Shown piece by piece: positions 1-8,482 of a stretch of 39,439 nt of DNA (its first letter is position 1; the number at the start of each line of letters is the position of its first letter). Made by a program: the position numbers and the translations under genes. The stretch spans positions 1 through 39,439 of the forward strand of contig JANWZE010000033.1 of the NCBI GenBank assembly GCA_025054955.1, given 5' to 3'. The notes beneath the pieces were generated by a model. The model was not told the origin of the DNA and made no database searches. It saw only the letters and a list, made by a program, of their open reading frames with translations. This stretch comes from Blastocatellia bacterium. Lineage in GTDB: Bacteria > Acidobacteriota > Blastocatellia > HR10 > J050.

Positions 1-173
1 CCGTCGCATTCCCGAGCACGTTATTTGAAACGATTACAAAACCCGTGTTACCATTGCCCATCCTAAATCGTCGGATATGAATCAGCAGCCATCAACTGAA
101 ATCAGAGCAGGCAGCCGGCTGCCAATCCTGTTTGTTTACACGGCTGATACTGTGTGGAACCGGATGACTCATT

Positions 174-3100
174 ATGAAGACTCGGCATCTGCTGATTGCG
201 GCATATAGTGGAATGGCGCTCCTGCTTCTCGCCGCGCTGGCCACGGCGATTCATGTCGCGATGGCTCCGCAGGCTGCTACGACTACCTTGCTGATGGTCA
301 CGGTGGGCGTCAATCTGCTCGCCTGGGGATTAGGACATTTCCTGTTTCGTCGTCCCTCAGCCGCTGGCGGCCAACAACTGTTAATCGCCCTCGGCGATGC
401 GTTACTTCCGTTGAACGTCTATCTGGTGGCTATTAGCCTATTGACTCCCATCGTCGGCCATGCGCTCTTGAGCGCGTGGTTAGCAGCGAGCGTCTCGTTA
501 GCGTATGGCATCTTCGCCGACCTCGCCGGACGACATGTGCCGTTGACCGCTCACGCACATCGCGCGTATCTGTTCACATTTGGCCTGGCTGCTTCCGCTT
601 CTCTGAGCGCGGCTACATTCGGATTAAGCGCTTCGTGGCTGGCGCTGGCGCTAGCCGGCGCGCTGGGCATCATTACGGCTTTGTGTTACGCGATTCGCTC
701 GCCCATACGCGCGCATTACGCGATCGCGGGGATGATCGCCATCCTGGCCGGCATGGGTTCGTTGGCGCCATCGTTTGCGCAGCGTCCCGACCAATTGTCT
801 CTGTTGGCTGCCTGGATCAATGCTGTCTGGTTGTTTGCCATAGCCCTGGCGAACCGAGAAACCGGCATCGGGAAGGTCGTTGGCTTCGGCGCATGGGCTG
901 GATTGACGCTCGCGCTGGCGGCCACACTCTATTTCTTTCACTGGTGGGTTACGCCGAACATGATCTTTGCCGGCCTTTGGGTGGCCGCGTTGATGTATCT
1001 ATGGCGCCTGTTCGGGCCTAAGCGATTTGCGCCATTGAAAGAGCCGGCGTATTGGTTTGCGATCGCTTTCAGTCTGCTCGTGATCAGCTTGTTTGGACCA
1101 TTGTGGCGTCATTGGGCCACGGTGCATTTCGGCGCGCTCATCAATCCACTGAGAGAGGCTCCTGCGTTTAGCGTGATCCCTTCTTCCGACAATCTCTGGC
1201 GAGTTGCAACGTTGGCGATCATGATGGTGGCCACTGCCGTGGGATTCATTTTGAGGCGAGCTGAGCATCGGTCAGCCACTGCTCAGGCATCGCCTGACTC
1301 ATGGATCGCTCAGATAGACGGCGTGCTGCCGCCGGTGTTGAGCGTGGTAGTTCTGAGCACTGTGGCGGCCAAGGCATTTGGCACAACGGCCTGGGTTGTT
1401 ACATTGCTGGTTGTGCTGGGCACGGCATATTGTTGGCTCAGTGTTCATTCTGCGCGGTTCTATCCGTCCGGCATCCTGGCGTGGGTCGGATATGGCACAC
1501 TGCTCATCGCCGTTGTCACTGCCGGCTTACAAGCGCCCACCACGTTGGTCACGCTTGTGGTGGTTGTTGTCATTCTGTTCGTGCTCTCTGAACTAAACCA
1601 ATCGGCGACAGCATACGCTGTTGGATTGACCTGCCTCGTGGCGGCGTTTCTGCTGGGATCGTTTGGGTTGTACCCACAACAACCACTGTTGGCCGTGAGC
1701 GTCGGTTACGTGATCTTGCTGGTGTTGATACATTGGTGGTTTTATCGCTCACGACCAACGAGGGCTCCGTTTGTGTCCGGCACGACGCTGCAACTTGACG
1801 CGGCGGTGACGCAAAACTCAGGTGAACATGCCGGCAATGCACGACCGCAAGCAGTGATCACGTTGATAGCGACGTTGCTACTCGGCCTCTTCATCCTCAT
1901 AGCCAGCGTGCTGCGACGAGAGTATCATCCGGTCAGTTTCCTACTGGTGGCCGCGACGCTCGCGCCTCTCCGCGCAGTGTGGGAATTAAGTGAACTGACA
2001 CTGGCTGGCCGCCCAGCGCGATGGTTGTGGCTGATTGGGTGTTACGTCGGACACGCAGCGGTCGGTTTCTTGCTCTATAGTTTGCTGCGGTACTTGAACA
2101 TCGGCGCTGAGTGGCACGGGCTGAGCTTCGCCGGCTTGGCTGGCGTTTACCTCACTGGCTACATCTGGCAGCCGCGCGAGCCTGTTCGCTCAACGCGCAT
2201 CAGCATGACGCCGTTTGTTCATCTATTTTCGCTCGCGGCGATTTTCTTCCTCGTGCGCCAGACGCCGCTTGGCATCATCATGGTGGTGACGTGGCTGATG
2301 CTCATCGTAGCCCAGATGTATCTGTCAGCTCATGAAGAAACGCAATCTCTCTATCCGGTTCGCCCACTCCGGATTGTCAGCTACGGCGGCTTGCTGGTGG
2401 TGCTGGTCTACGCTTTGTGGCAGATCGCGCCGTCGTTATCGGCCCGCGCGCCGTTGCCAAGCCTATTTGAACAATGGCTTTCTGGCCCAGCCCGCGTGCA
2501 CACGCTGTTCGGGTTGGCTCTGCTGTTTACGATTTTGCTGAATCGAAGCCGATGGCTCAGCGAAGCGCTGATCAGTGTTGCCGTGCTGGCGGTGGCGCTG
2601 GCCTCAGTTGCGTTGACAGACGCATCCTTCTCCATCGCTCTGTGCGGTGGTTTGTTCTACATCTACTTATTGAGCGTTGGTCGTCTCCAGCTTCTACAAA
2701 CGAGCGAGGAGCCATTCAATCTGACGGTTCCGCGATGGATGCTCGGGCTGGCCAGCATCGTGCTGGCGCTGATCGTTGGCCTGAGCGCCGCCGAGCGCCA
2801 ATTTGATACAAACGTTTTTCTAATGCTGAGCGCCGGGTTTCTTGTGTTGAGCTTCGGCTGGGAACATCGTCTTTTATCGCCTGTGAGTCGGCTGCTGCGG
2901 TTGAGTCTGTTGACGAGCTATGCGCTCGGCCATGCAACGGTGGCCGTGACTGTGTATGCGTTGGTCAGCGCTTATGGGCTAACGGTCTCTTATCATGGCC
3001 TTGCGCTGGCTGTGCTGGCCGGGTTCCACGTCATTGGATTTTGGTTTTTGCGACAGCAACAACGAGCGCCATTGCGGCAAGCTGTCGTTGGCGTGGTCGG

Positions 3101-3815
3101 CGTTCTCTTAGCAGCCATCAGCCTGACGATGACGCTCGTGTTTGTCTCTGACAGTATGGCCAACGCCCTTACCATTCTGCTGCTGACATTGGTAGCGACT
3201 ATCGCCTACTTAGTCTCGCTGGATCAACCCACAGCTATCGCCCAACACCATCAGCATTCGCATGAACGAAGCCCTCGCCGATGGTGGCACAGAGTCTTAC
3301 TCGGCGCTGTCAGCTTGTTGATAGTTTTTCTCGGCGGCAGATTTATTCTGACCGGCGAGCTGCCATACCTGATCGCATCCGGCGTCGGCGCGGTCGTGGC
3401 AATCCATTTGTTGGTTCGGACGGGCGTTGGCGCTTGGCTTGTCTACCTGAGCGGGTTGGTGCTGGTTGTCGAAGCGCTGTGGGTACTGTTGGTGACGCCA
3501 ACCGACCTTGCAAAGGTGGCCGGTGTGGCAGCTATTGGTGTGCTGGTGATAGCTGACTTGCTTTACTTGTACGGTTACTCGACGCAGCAATCGGAAGAGG
3601 CAACGCCAAGCAGCGCAGACCAACTGATCGCTGCGAGTGCGGCTCGATCTGAAGCTGAAGTTGAGCCTGAATCAGCTTCGTCAGCGAGCACGGCTCGATC
3701 TGAAGCTGAAGTTGAGCCTGGATCAGCCTCGTCAGGCGCTGGCGATGCGCCAGTTGATGGCTCAAGCATGCAAGAGCAGACGCCAACTTCGAGTGAGGTG
3801 AGCGCCGGCTCATAG
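174..3815 (+). CDS. Giant polytopic membrane protein of unknown function
   Basis: A 1213-residue protein that is almost entirely hydrophobic from the N-terminus to about residue 1150. It shows roughly thirty or more candidate membrane segments separated by short basic or polar loops, for example around residues 58-62 (FLFRR) and 1040-1055, where a His-rich loop (HHQHSHE) occurs. No transporter or enzyme motif is recognisable. The last 60 residues are a hydrophilic acidic tail containing a 17-residue duplication, and probably lie on one side of the membrane. The ATG at 174 is the first start and opens directly with a basic-then-hydrophobic anchor. The gene is monocistronic here and convergent with the next gene. 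It could be a very large transporter-like or envelope integral protein; the function is unknown. The reading frame is long and uninterrupted, so I am sure it is a gene. Confidence 0.85.
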   Translation: MKTRHLLIAAYSGMALLLLAALATAIHVAMAPQAATTTLLMVTVGVNLLAWGLGHFLFRRPSAAGGQQLLIALGDALLPLNVYLVAISLLTPIVGHALLSAWLAASVSLAYGIFADLAGRHVPLTAHAHRAYLFTFGLAASASLSAATFGLSASWLALALAGALGIITALCYAIRSPIRAHYAIAGMIAILAGMGSLAPSFAQRPDQLSLLAAWINAVWLFAIALANRETGIGKVVGFGAWAGLTLALAATLYFFHWWVTPNMIFAGLWVAALMYLWRLFGPKRFAPLKEPAYWFAIAFSLLVISLFGPLWRHWATVHFGALINPLREAPAFSVIPSSDNLWRVATLAIMMVATAVGFILRRAEHRSATAQASPDSWIAQIDGVLPPVLSVVVLSTVAAKAFGTTAWVVTLLVVLGTAYCWLSVHSARFYPSGILAWVGYGTLLIAVVTAGLQAPTTLVTLVVVVVILFVLSELNQSATAYAVGLTCLVAAFLLGSFGLYPQQPLLAVSVGYVILLVLIHWWFYRSRPTRAPFVSGTTLQLDAAVTQNSGEHAGNARPQAVITLIATLLLGLFILIASVLRREYHPVSFLLVAATLAPLRAVWELSELTLAGRPARWLWLIGCYVGHAAVGFLLYSLLRYLNIGAEWHGLSFAGLAGVYLTGYIWQPREPVRSTRISMTPFVHLFSLAAIFFLVRQTPLGIIMVVTWLMLIVAQMYLSAHEETQSLYPVRPLRIVSYGGLLVVLVYALWQIAPSLSARAPLPSLFEQWLSGPARVHTLFGLALLFTILLNRSRWLSEALISVAVLAVALASVALTDASFSIALCGGLFYIYLLSVGRLQLLQTSEEPFNLTVPRWMLGLASIVLALIVGLSAAERQFDTNVFLMLSAGFLVLSFGWEHRLLSPVSRLLRLSLLTSYALGHATVAVTVYALVSAYGLTVSYHGLALAVLAGFHVIGFWFLRQQQRAPLRQAVVGVVGVLLAAISLTMTLVFVSDSMANALTILLLTLVATIAYLVSLDQPTAIAQHHQHSHERSPRRWWHRVLLGAVSLLIVFLGGRFILTGELPYLIASGVGAVVAIHLLVRTGVGAWLVYLSGLVLVVEALWVLLVTPTDLAKVAGVAAIGVLVIADLLYLYGYSTQQSEEATPSSADQLIAASAARSEAEVEPESASSASTARSEAEVEPGSASSGAGDAPVDGSSMQEQTPTSSEVSAGS
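3641..3735 (+). repeat. 51-bp-period direct duplication inside the membrane protein tail
   Basis: Two nearly identical 44-nt copies begin at 3641 and 3692, a period of 51 nt (17 codons). They encode two copies of ARSEAEVEP followed by a Ser/Ala-rich stretch. The duplication keeps the reading frame and lies in the hydrophilic C-terminal tail, a place that tolerates expansion. Confidence 0.85.
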
Positions 3816-3873
3816 TGCGATTTGTGAGTCAGTTTATCCTGTTATCCTGCAAGAGCGCGTTTCCAGCCTGCAT

Positions 3874-3894
3874 GCGCCCGCCAGCGGCGGGCGC
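3874..3894. terminator. GC-rich hairpin between convergent genes
   Basis: A perfect 9-bp stem (GCGCCCGCC / GGCGGGCGC) with a 3-nt loop sits between the two convergent stop codons. Flanking GCGTTT and AAACGC could extend it. There is no clear T-run, so it may be a bidirectional Rho-independent-like terminator or a palindromic repeat of the kind scattered elsewhere in this window. Confidence 0.5.
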
Positions 3895-3923
3895 TCCCAA
3901 ACGCAGCCAATTCAAAAATTGCT

Positions 3924-5267
3924 CTAAGGATTGATCGGTCGTTCGGCCAGCGGCTCGTCTGTGATCAGGATTTGTACGTTTGTTAATTTCTCGCCGGGTT
4001 GCAATGTCAGTGTCTGACCGGTGACATCCTGACCATCTACCAAGATGGCTGCCAGTTTGTATTGCAGCGCGGCGAATCCTACTTGAATCTGCGTCTGGCC
4101 TGCTTTCAAGTCGGTGAAATGGAACGTGTCCTGACCGGTATAGGTGATGCCGCGTGCGTGGGTGCCAACGCGAACGGATACCATGAAATCGCCCGGCACG
4201 GGCGCCTGAGCGTGGCCGATGTACTGCACGGTGCCGCTCACCTGTGTGGCCGGGTTGAGACGGAAGTGAACCGTATTCTCTCCAGGTTGAACGACCAGCC
4301 GTTTCAGTTTCCATTCATAGCCGTCGCCTGCCGTGCCGCCATGCGCTGAGATGGTGCAAGGGCCGGGAGACATGCCGGTCAATCGGAATGCGCCGTTTTC
4401 ATCGGTGATCACTTCGAGGCCGAGGTTGGCGCCATCAACCAAGTCAACGCGGACGTTGGCCAATGGTTGTCCAGTCAGCGCATCGGTCACCGTGCCGCTA
4501 ACGACGGTTTGATCGGCATGAGGCGTGAACATGAGTTGGATGTCACTGAGCGCATCACCGGGTTTGATCTCCAGCGGCATGGCCGATCCCCACGAGTCGC
4601 CGTCGGGATAGTAAGCAAATTCCAATTGGGCATCCGAGCCGGCGAGCCGGCGACGCTCAGCCCGTAGCACGTAACGCCCGGGCGGAATGGTGTGCAGCCG
4701 GTAGCGGCCTGCTGCGTCAGTTTTGGCAGTGAACACACCCACCGTCGCCACCTGATCGCCGGCTGTGGTCAGCGCCAGCAATTTGACGATCAGATCGGCA
4801 GCCGGCTGCCCGTGCTCGTCGAGCACAAGACCACTGACCTGACCACCCTTGCTCAGACGAATCATGAGATGGCTCACTGACGAGCCTTCGGCAATTTCCA
4901 GCGCGCTTCCCGGCTCGGCCTGTTGCTGTTGCAAGTAATCGCCGAGTAGATAATCGCTCTTATGCGCATATAACCGATAGTGCCCCGGATGGACGCGCTT
5001 GAAGACGAACATGCCAGCTTCGTTCGTCACGGCTTTGCGTCGTGGCGATAAAGCCGGCTCAGCAACTCGATCTAACCACACCTGCACGCCAGAAAGCGGC
5101 GCGCCCGTCTCAGCGCAAACAACTATCCCTTCAACACGACCGCCTCGATATGGGGCAGCCTGGGCCGTCTGCGGCAACCAGCCGGACAATAACCATCCAC
5201 TCAATAGGATTATGCCAATGACCAATCGCGAGCGATACATGCAACTGCTGCCAAGACCTCCGATCAT
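3924..5267 (-). CDS. Secreted protein with carboxypeptidase-regulatory-like (Ig-fold) repeats
   Basis: A 447-residue exported protein. An N-terminal signal sequence (hydrophobic stretch IGIILLSGWLLSGWL, then AQAA as a likely cleavage site) is followed by several repeats of the carboxypeptidase-regulatory-like type. Recurrent signatures are GxVxxxxTGxPLxxVxV and FxFxxVxPGxYxLxA, for example VCAETGAPLSGVQVWL near residue 55, TDALTGQPLANVRVDL near 265 and FRLTGMSPGPCTISA. These beta-sandwich domains usually mediate adhesion or stability in the envelope; no catalytic domain is attached. I chose the ATG at 5267 because AAGGAGGAG lies five bases upstream; a TTG at 5282 is in frame but lies upstream of that ribosome site. 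Partner and exact role cannot be told. Confidence 0.8.
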   Translation of the reverse strand: MIGGLGSSCMYRSRLVIGIILLSGWLLSGWLPQTAQAAPYRGGRVEGIVVCAETGAPLSGVQVWLDRVAEPALSPRRKAVTNEAGMFVFKRVHPGHYRLYAHKSDYLLGDYLQQQQAEPGSALEIAEGSSVSHLMIRLSKGGQVSGLVLDEHGQPAADLIVKLLALTTAGDQVATVGVFTAKTDAAGRYRLHTIPPGRYVLRAERRRLAGSDAQLEFAYYPDGDSWGSAMPLEIKPGDALSDIQLMFTPHADQTVVSGTVTDALTGQPLANVRVDLVDGANLGLEVITDENGAFRLTGMSPGPCTISAHGGTAGDGYEWKLKRLVVQPGENTVHFRLNPATQVSGTVQYIGHAQAPVPGDFMVSVRVGTHARGITYTGQDTFHFTDLKAGQTQIQVGFAALQYKLAAILVDGQDVTGQTLTLQPGEKLTNVQILITDEPLAERPINP

Positions 5268-5491
5268 GATCTCCTCCTTCAAAGCTCAATTGACGCTGTC
5301 AATCTTCAGCGCGGGCACATTCTATCCATTTTGTGCTGCCGAGGAAAGTCAATTGAAGGGTTGTTCGTGTCGGCTTGTGGCAACGGCCAACAACAATCAA
5401 AGACAAGCACAGATTGATTGATTGACTGATTTGAATCTTCCATCAGTGAATCGGCGCCCGCATTTTTCGCAAGAGCGCATTTTGATGAGAG

Positions 5492-5567
5492 CGGCATTGA
5501 TCCACTGCACCGGCGTTGAGTGAGCGCATCGGCGTTGAGTGAGTGCATCGGCGTGAATCCGCTGCAT
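5492..5567. repeat. Four-unit 19-bp tandem repeat upstream of the osmolyte transporter
   Basis: Four head-to-tail 19-nt units start at 5492, 5511, 5530 and 5549. Units two and three (CGGCGTTGAGTGAGCGCAT and the same with one change) differ at a single base; the outer two are more diverged (CGGCATTGATCCACTGCAC, CGGCGTGAATCCGCTGCAT). A partial fifth unit may follow. With a period near two helical turns, the units would be presented on one face of the DNA, as in operator or iteron arrays. The array ends about 150 bp before the transporter start codon. Confidence 0.75.
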
Positions 5568-5667
5568 CAGCGTGCATCTGCGTTCCGTGTTGGCGTGTCC
5601 CTTGTGATGGTTCGAGGCGAACGCATCTCGTTTTTGGAATTGGGTCTGAGTGATCGGTCGCGCTGCG

Positions 5668-5696
5668 TTGACAGGCGAAGCAGGCGGCTGATAGCT
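5668..5696 (+). promoter_or_regulatory. Candidate promoter for the osmolyte transporter operon
   Basis: TTGACA at 5668 is a perfect -35 hexamer and is followed after 17 bases by a weak -10 (ATAGCT at 5691). Transcription would begin only a few bases before the start codon, giving an almost leaderless message. The poor -10 makes this tentative. Confidence 0.3.
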
Positions 5697-5719
5697 TTGG
5701 CCTCGCACGCGTGCCGCGT

Positions 5720-6478
5720 ATGTCATCATCAACTGACATTGCTGTTGAATTCCGTCAGGTCAGCGTCAGCCTCGATGGGCGCGCTGTGGTGTCTGATTTG
5801 AGTTTTCAGATTCATCGCGCAGAGACGGTTGTGCTGCTTGGTCGGAGCGGGTGCGGCAAGACGACGACGCTGAAACTGATCAATCGCTTACTTGAGCCGA
5901 CGCGCGGCGAGGTTTGGGTCGAAGGCCGAGCGACGACAGAGTGGGACCCGATTCAGTTGCGTCGGCGAATCGGGTACGTCATTCAAGACGTGGGATTGTT
6001 TCCGCATTTCACTGTTGAGCGCAACGTGGCGCTCGTGCCGACGTTGGAACGATGGTCGCCGGCGCGCATTCGTGAGCGCACCGATCAACTGCTGCGCATG
6101 GTCGGGCTGGAGCCGGAGCAATTCGCCCGACGTTACCCGCACGAGCTGTCCGGTGGCCAGCGGCAACGTGTTGGCGTGGCGCGGGCGTTGGCGGCTGATC
6201 CGCCACTGCTGCTGATGGATGAGCCATTCGGCGCGCTTGATCCGATCACGCGGGTGGATATTCAACGCGAATTTCGCCAGCTTCAACAGCAGCTCGGCAA
6301 GACGGTTGTTTTCGTCACGCACGACGTGCAGGAGGCTGTGGCGTTGGCCTCCCGTATCGGCTTGATGAAAGATGGCCGCCTGGTCGAACTCGGCACGCCA
6401 AGCCAGTTTCTTGAGTCGAGCCATCCAGAAGCGCGCCACTTCATCCAAGCGTTGCAGCATAGACGGGAGCACTTATGA
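5720..6478 (+). CDS. Osmolyte/quaternary-amine ABC transporter ATP-binding protein (OpuCA/ProV type)
   Basis: ATPase subunit of an importer for glycine betaine, choline or similar solutes. Visible motifs are the Walker A GRSGCGKTT (near residue 40), the Q-loop IGYVIQDVGLFPHFTVE, the signature LSGGQRQRVGVARAL, Walker B LLLMDEPFGALD and the H-loop VFVTHDVQEA. At 252 residues it stops after the nucleotide-binding domain. It lacks the tandem CBS domains found at the C-terminus of many OpuA/OpuC ATPases, so direct ionic-strength sensing through CBS is not expected. The start is either ATG at 5720 or GTG at 5711; neither has a good ribosome site. The stop overlaps the next start by four bases (ATGA), which indicates translational coupling. 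Confidence 0.92.
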   Translation: MSSSTDIAVEFRQVSVSLDGRAVVSDLSFQIHRAETVVLLGRSGCGKTTTLKLINRLLEPTRGEVWVEGRATTEWDPIQLRRRIGYVIQDVGLFPHFTVERNVALVPTLERWSPARIRERTDQLLRMVGLEPEQFARRYPHELSGGQRQRVGVARALAADPPLLLMDEPFGALDPITRVDIQREFRQLQQQLGKTVVFVTHDVQEAVALASRIGLMKDGRLVELGTPSQFLESSHPEARHFIQALQHRREHL

Positions 6479-7116
6479 GCCTGAGCGAATTCCTCAGCCG
6501 GTACTGGAGCGAAATCCTTCTGCTCACCCAGCAACATATCATGCTTGTCGGCATCGCGACGGGTTTGGCGACGCTGATCGGCGTGCCGCTCGGTGTCCTG
6601 ATTCGGCAACGCCCTCTGTGTAGTAAGTTGGTGCTCGCACTGGCCAATGTGATACAGACGGTTCCCAGCTTGGCGCTCTTTGGATTCCTCATACCGCTGC
6701 CGCTCATTGGCGGCATCGGTCAGCGAACAGCCATTGTGGCCTTGGTGCTCTATGCGTTGTTGCCGATCATTCGCAACACCTACACCGGTCTCATGGGCGT
6801 TGATCGCGCCGTGCGCGAAGCCGGGCGCGGCATGGGCATGACCGATCGTCAGCTTCTCTTTCAAGTCGAATTGCCGTTGGCATTGCATGTGATTCTGGCC
6901 GGCGTGCGGCTCGCCACAGTCATCTCAGTCGGTCTGGCTACCATTGCTGCATTCATCGGCGCCGGCGGACTTGGCGATCTGATCTTTCGGGGCATCTCAA
7001 CCGTCAACAACCAACTGATTCTGGCTGGCGCGATTCCAGCAGCCCTGTTGGCCTTGCTGGTTGATGTGGCGCTCGGTTGGATTGAACATCGCTTCAAACC
7101 AGGCCGGAGACGGTGA
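6475..7116 (+). CDS. Osmolyte ABC transporter permease (OpuCB/YehW type)
   Basis: A 213-residue inner-membrane permease with about five to six hydrophobic helices. It carries the binding-protein-dependent transport motif, EAGRGMGMTDRQLLFQVELP, followed by VILAGVRLATVISVGLATIA and the conserved FIGAGGLGDLIFRGI. This is the loop that contacts the ATPase. Family members of this size form the channel of glycine betaine, carnitine or choline importers. The gene overlaps the ATPase gene by ATGA and its stop overlaps the next start (TGATG), so the three genes are one transcription unit. Only one permease gene is present, so it probably forms a homodimer. Confidence 0.92.
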   Translation: MSLSEFLSRYWSEILLLTQQHIMLVGIATGLATLIGVPLGVLIRQRPLCSKLVLALANVIQTVPSLALFGFLIPLPLIGGIGQRTAIVALVLYALLPIIRNTYTGLMGVDRAVREAGRGMGMTDRQLLFQVELPLALHVILAGVRLATVISVGLATIAAFIGAGGLGDLIFRGISTVNNQLILAGAIPAALLALLVDVALGWIEHRFKPGRRR

Positions 7117-8093
7117 TGAAAACAGAGCTAGCACCGCAGACCTCAAGCCTCAACCGCCGAGCTTCTCCACACCGGCCAGCGACAACCAGTGAGCGACAAC
7201 TCAATTGGCTGCCGGCTCTGAGCGGCTGGCTGTTGCTGACTGGCTTGTGGATTCTGTTGCTGAGCCATTGCGCTGGCCGTGAAGAGCGCATTGTCATTGG
7301 CTCAAAAAATTTCACCGAGCAGGTCATCCTTGGCGAGCTGTTAGCGCAGCACATTGAGACGAATACCGGTTTGGCTGTCATGCGCCGACTCAATTTGGGC
7401 GGCACGTTCATTTGCCATCAGGCTATTCGAGCCGGCGATATTGATCTGTATGTCGAATACACAGGCACGGCCTTGACGGCCATCTTGAAGCAGCAACCGA
7501 CGAGCGATGCGGCGGAAGTCTACCGGCGCGTCAAACAAGAATATGCTGAGCAGTTCCAGCTTGAGTGGATGCAGCCGCTGGGATTCAACAACACGTTTGC
7601 CATGATCGTGCGCGGCGAGGACGCGCGCGCGTTGAACATACGAACGATCTCGCAGGCGGCAGAGCACACGCCGCGCTGGCGAGCCGGTTTCGGACCTGAG
7701 TTCATGGAACGCGCCGACGGCTATAACGGGTTGGCAAAAACCTATGGACTCAAGTTTGCCCAGCCGCCGCGCATTATGGACCTGGGCTTGATGTACCGCG
7801 CGCTGATTGAAAGACAGGTAGACATCGTCGCCGGCAATTCAACCGATGGGCTGATTGCCAGCCTTGATCTTGTTGTCCTTGAAGACGACAGGCATTACTT
7901 CCCACCTTATGAAGCGGCTCCTGTCGTGCGTCGGCAGACATTAGAGCGACATCCGGCGCTGCGTCAGGCACTGCACCAACTGGGCGGATGTATCTCAGCC
8001 GAGCAGATGCGTCAGTTGAATTATCAGGTTGATGGCCGACAGCGCGATGTCAGGCAGGTTGTGCAAGAGTTTCGACAAACGGCTTGCCGGTGA
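7116..8093 (+). CDS. Osmolyte ABC transporter substrate-binding protein (OpuAC/OsmF family)
   Basis: A 325-residue periplasmic or membrane-tethered binding protein. After a basic N-terminus and one hydrophobic segment (WLLLTGLWILLLS), the mature part opens with the family hallmark IVIGSKNFTEQVILGELLAQ. GDIDLYVEYTGTALTAIL follows, as in glycine betaine/choline-binding proteins of the OpuAC domain. LLSHCAG at the end of the anchor resembles a lipobox, but His at -1 is unusual, so lipidation is uncertain. The long basic extension before the helix (about 45 residues) is atypical for a signal peptide. ATG at 7116 overlaps the permease stop by one base; GTG at 7113 is the alternative. The exact ligand cannot be read from the sequence. 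Confidence 0.9.
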   Translation: MKTELAPQTSSLNRRASPHRPATTSERQLNWLPALSGWLLLTGLWILLLSHCAGREERIVIGSKNFTEQVILGELLAQHIETNTGLAVMRRLNLGGTFICHQAIRAGDIDLYVEYTGTALTAILKQQPTSDAAEVYRRVKQEYAEQFQLEWMQPLGFNNTFAMIVRGEDARALNIRTISQAAEHTPRWRAGFGPEFMERADGYNGLAKTYGLKFAQPPRIMDLGLMYRALIERQVDIVAGNSTDGLIASLDLVVLEDDRHYFPPYEAAPVVRRQTLERHPALRQALHQLGGCISAEQMRQLNYQVDGRQRDVRQVVQEFRQTACR

Positions 8094-8120
8094 TCGGTCG
8101 GCAAAAATTTTATGTTCACC

Positions 8121-8216
8121 CCCTGTGAAAATCGCCCACAAAACACACGAATCTCATGAACGAATTGTACTTTCATCGTTCGTGGCGTGCGCGGAGCATA
8201 AGAGCGATTCCTCGGA
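8121..8216 (+). repeat. Dispersed intergenic repeat, family A (copy 1)
   Basis: About 95 nt containing ACGAATTGTACTTTCATCG, then CGTTCGTGGCGTGC and a GCATAAGAGCGATTCCT tail. A closely matching stretch occurs at 29446-29542, and the 3' module (TTTTCAnCGTTCGTGG to GCGATT) also recurs at about 8565-8605, 8616-8661, 17401-17446 (reversed), 39086-39127 and 39197-39241. No coding frame is associated. Confidence 0.8.
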
Positions 8217-8261
8217 AAACGTCAAAGCTCAGCGTGCGCCGAAGGCGCAAACAGCAGGTAG

Positions 8262-8280
8262 CCAGACGTGCAACGTCTGG
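8262..8280. repeat. Palindromic module (AGACGT hairpin)
   Basis: CCAGACGT and ACGTCTGG form an 8-bp stem with a 3-nt loop. Related palindromes, each next to the same GGTAGC or GCTACC flank, occur at 8424-8442 and 18452-18470. It is a building block of the family B repeat, of REP-like character. Confidence 0.75.
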
Positions 8281-8325
8281 AGCAGCAGACCAAACAATCA
8301 TGGCGCGTTGGCGACGCGCCGAGAT

Positions 8326-8450
8326 GTGCGCGTTCGTAGCCGCCGCTTGAACAGCCTGAACGAGCCGACGGCAGAACGAAGTGGCGCCCCCTCAGGGCGC
8401 GAGGGATTGGGGATGACGCTCACCCAGATGTTCCACGTCTGGCTACCCTC
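8326..8450 (-). repeat. Dispersed intergenic repeat, family B (inverted copy)
   Basis: On the minus strand this 125-nt stretch matches 18445-18567 along its whole length. In order it has GGGTAGCCAGACG, a GTCATCCC block, CGCGCCCTGAGGGGGCGCCAC, a TTCGTTC block and CTACGAACGCGCAC. The central GCGCCCTGAnGGGGCGC is itself palindromic. The two copies are in opposite orientation about 10 kb apart. Confidence 0.8.
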
Positions 8451-8482
8451 TTGCGGCGTCTAACGACGCTGCGTCCCAAGAT

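Larger units (their letters stand above)
5283..5719. other. Non-coding spacer with short tandem repeats
   Basis: This spacer separates the secreted Ig-repeat protein (minus strand) from the ABC transporter operon (plus strand). It holds an ATTG-type microsatellite around 5412-5427, a four-unit 19-bp tandem repeat at 5492-5567 and a candidate promoter at 5668-5696. The open frames across it on the minus strand only read through the repeats and have no protein-like features. Confidence 0.6.

Noticed and set aside
3532-3813. Minus-strand open frames over the membrane-protein tail
   Set aside because: They only mirror the Ser/Ala/Glu repeat of the real gene.
5492-5567. Possible CRISPR-like array
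   Set aside because: Units are directly adjacent with no spacers and no cas genes are present; it is a plain tandem repeat.
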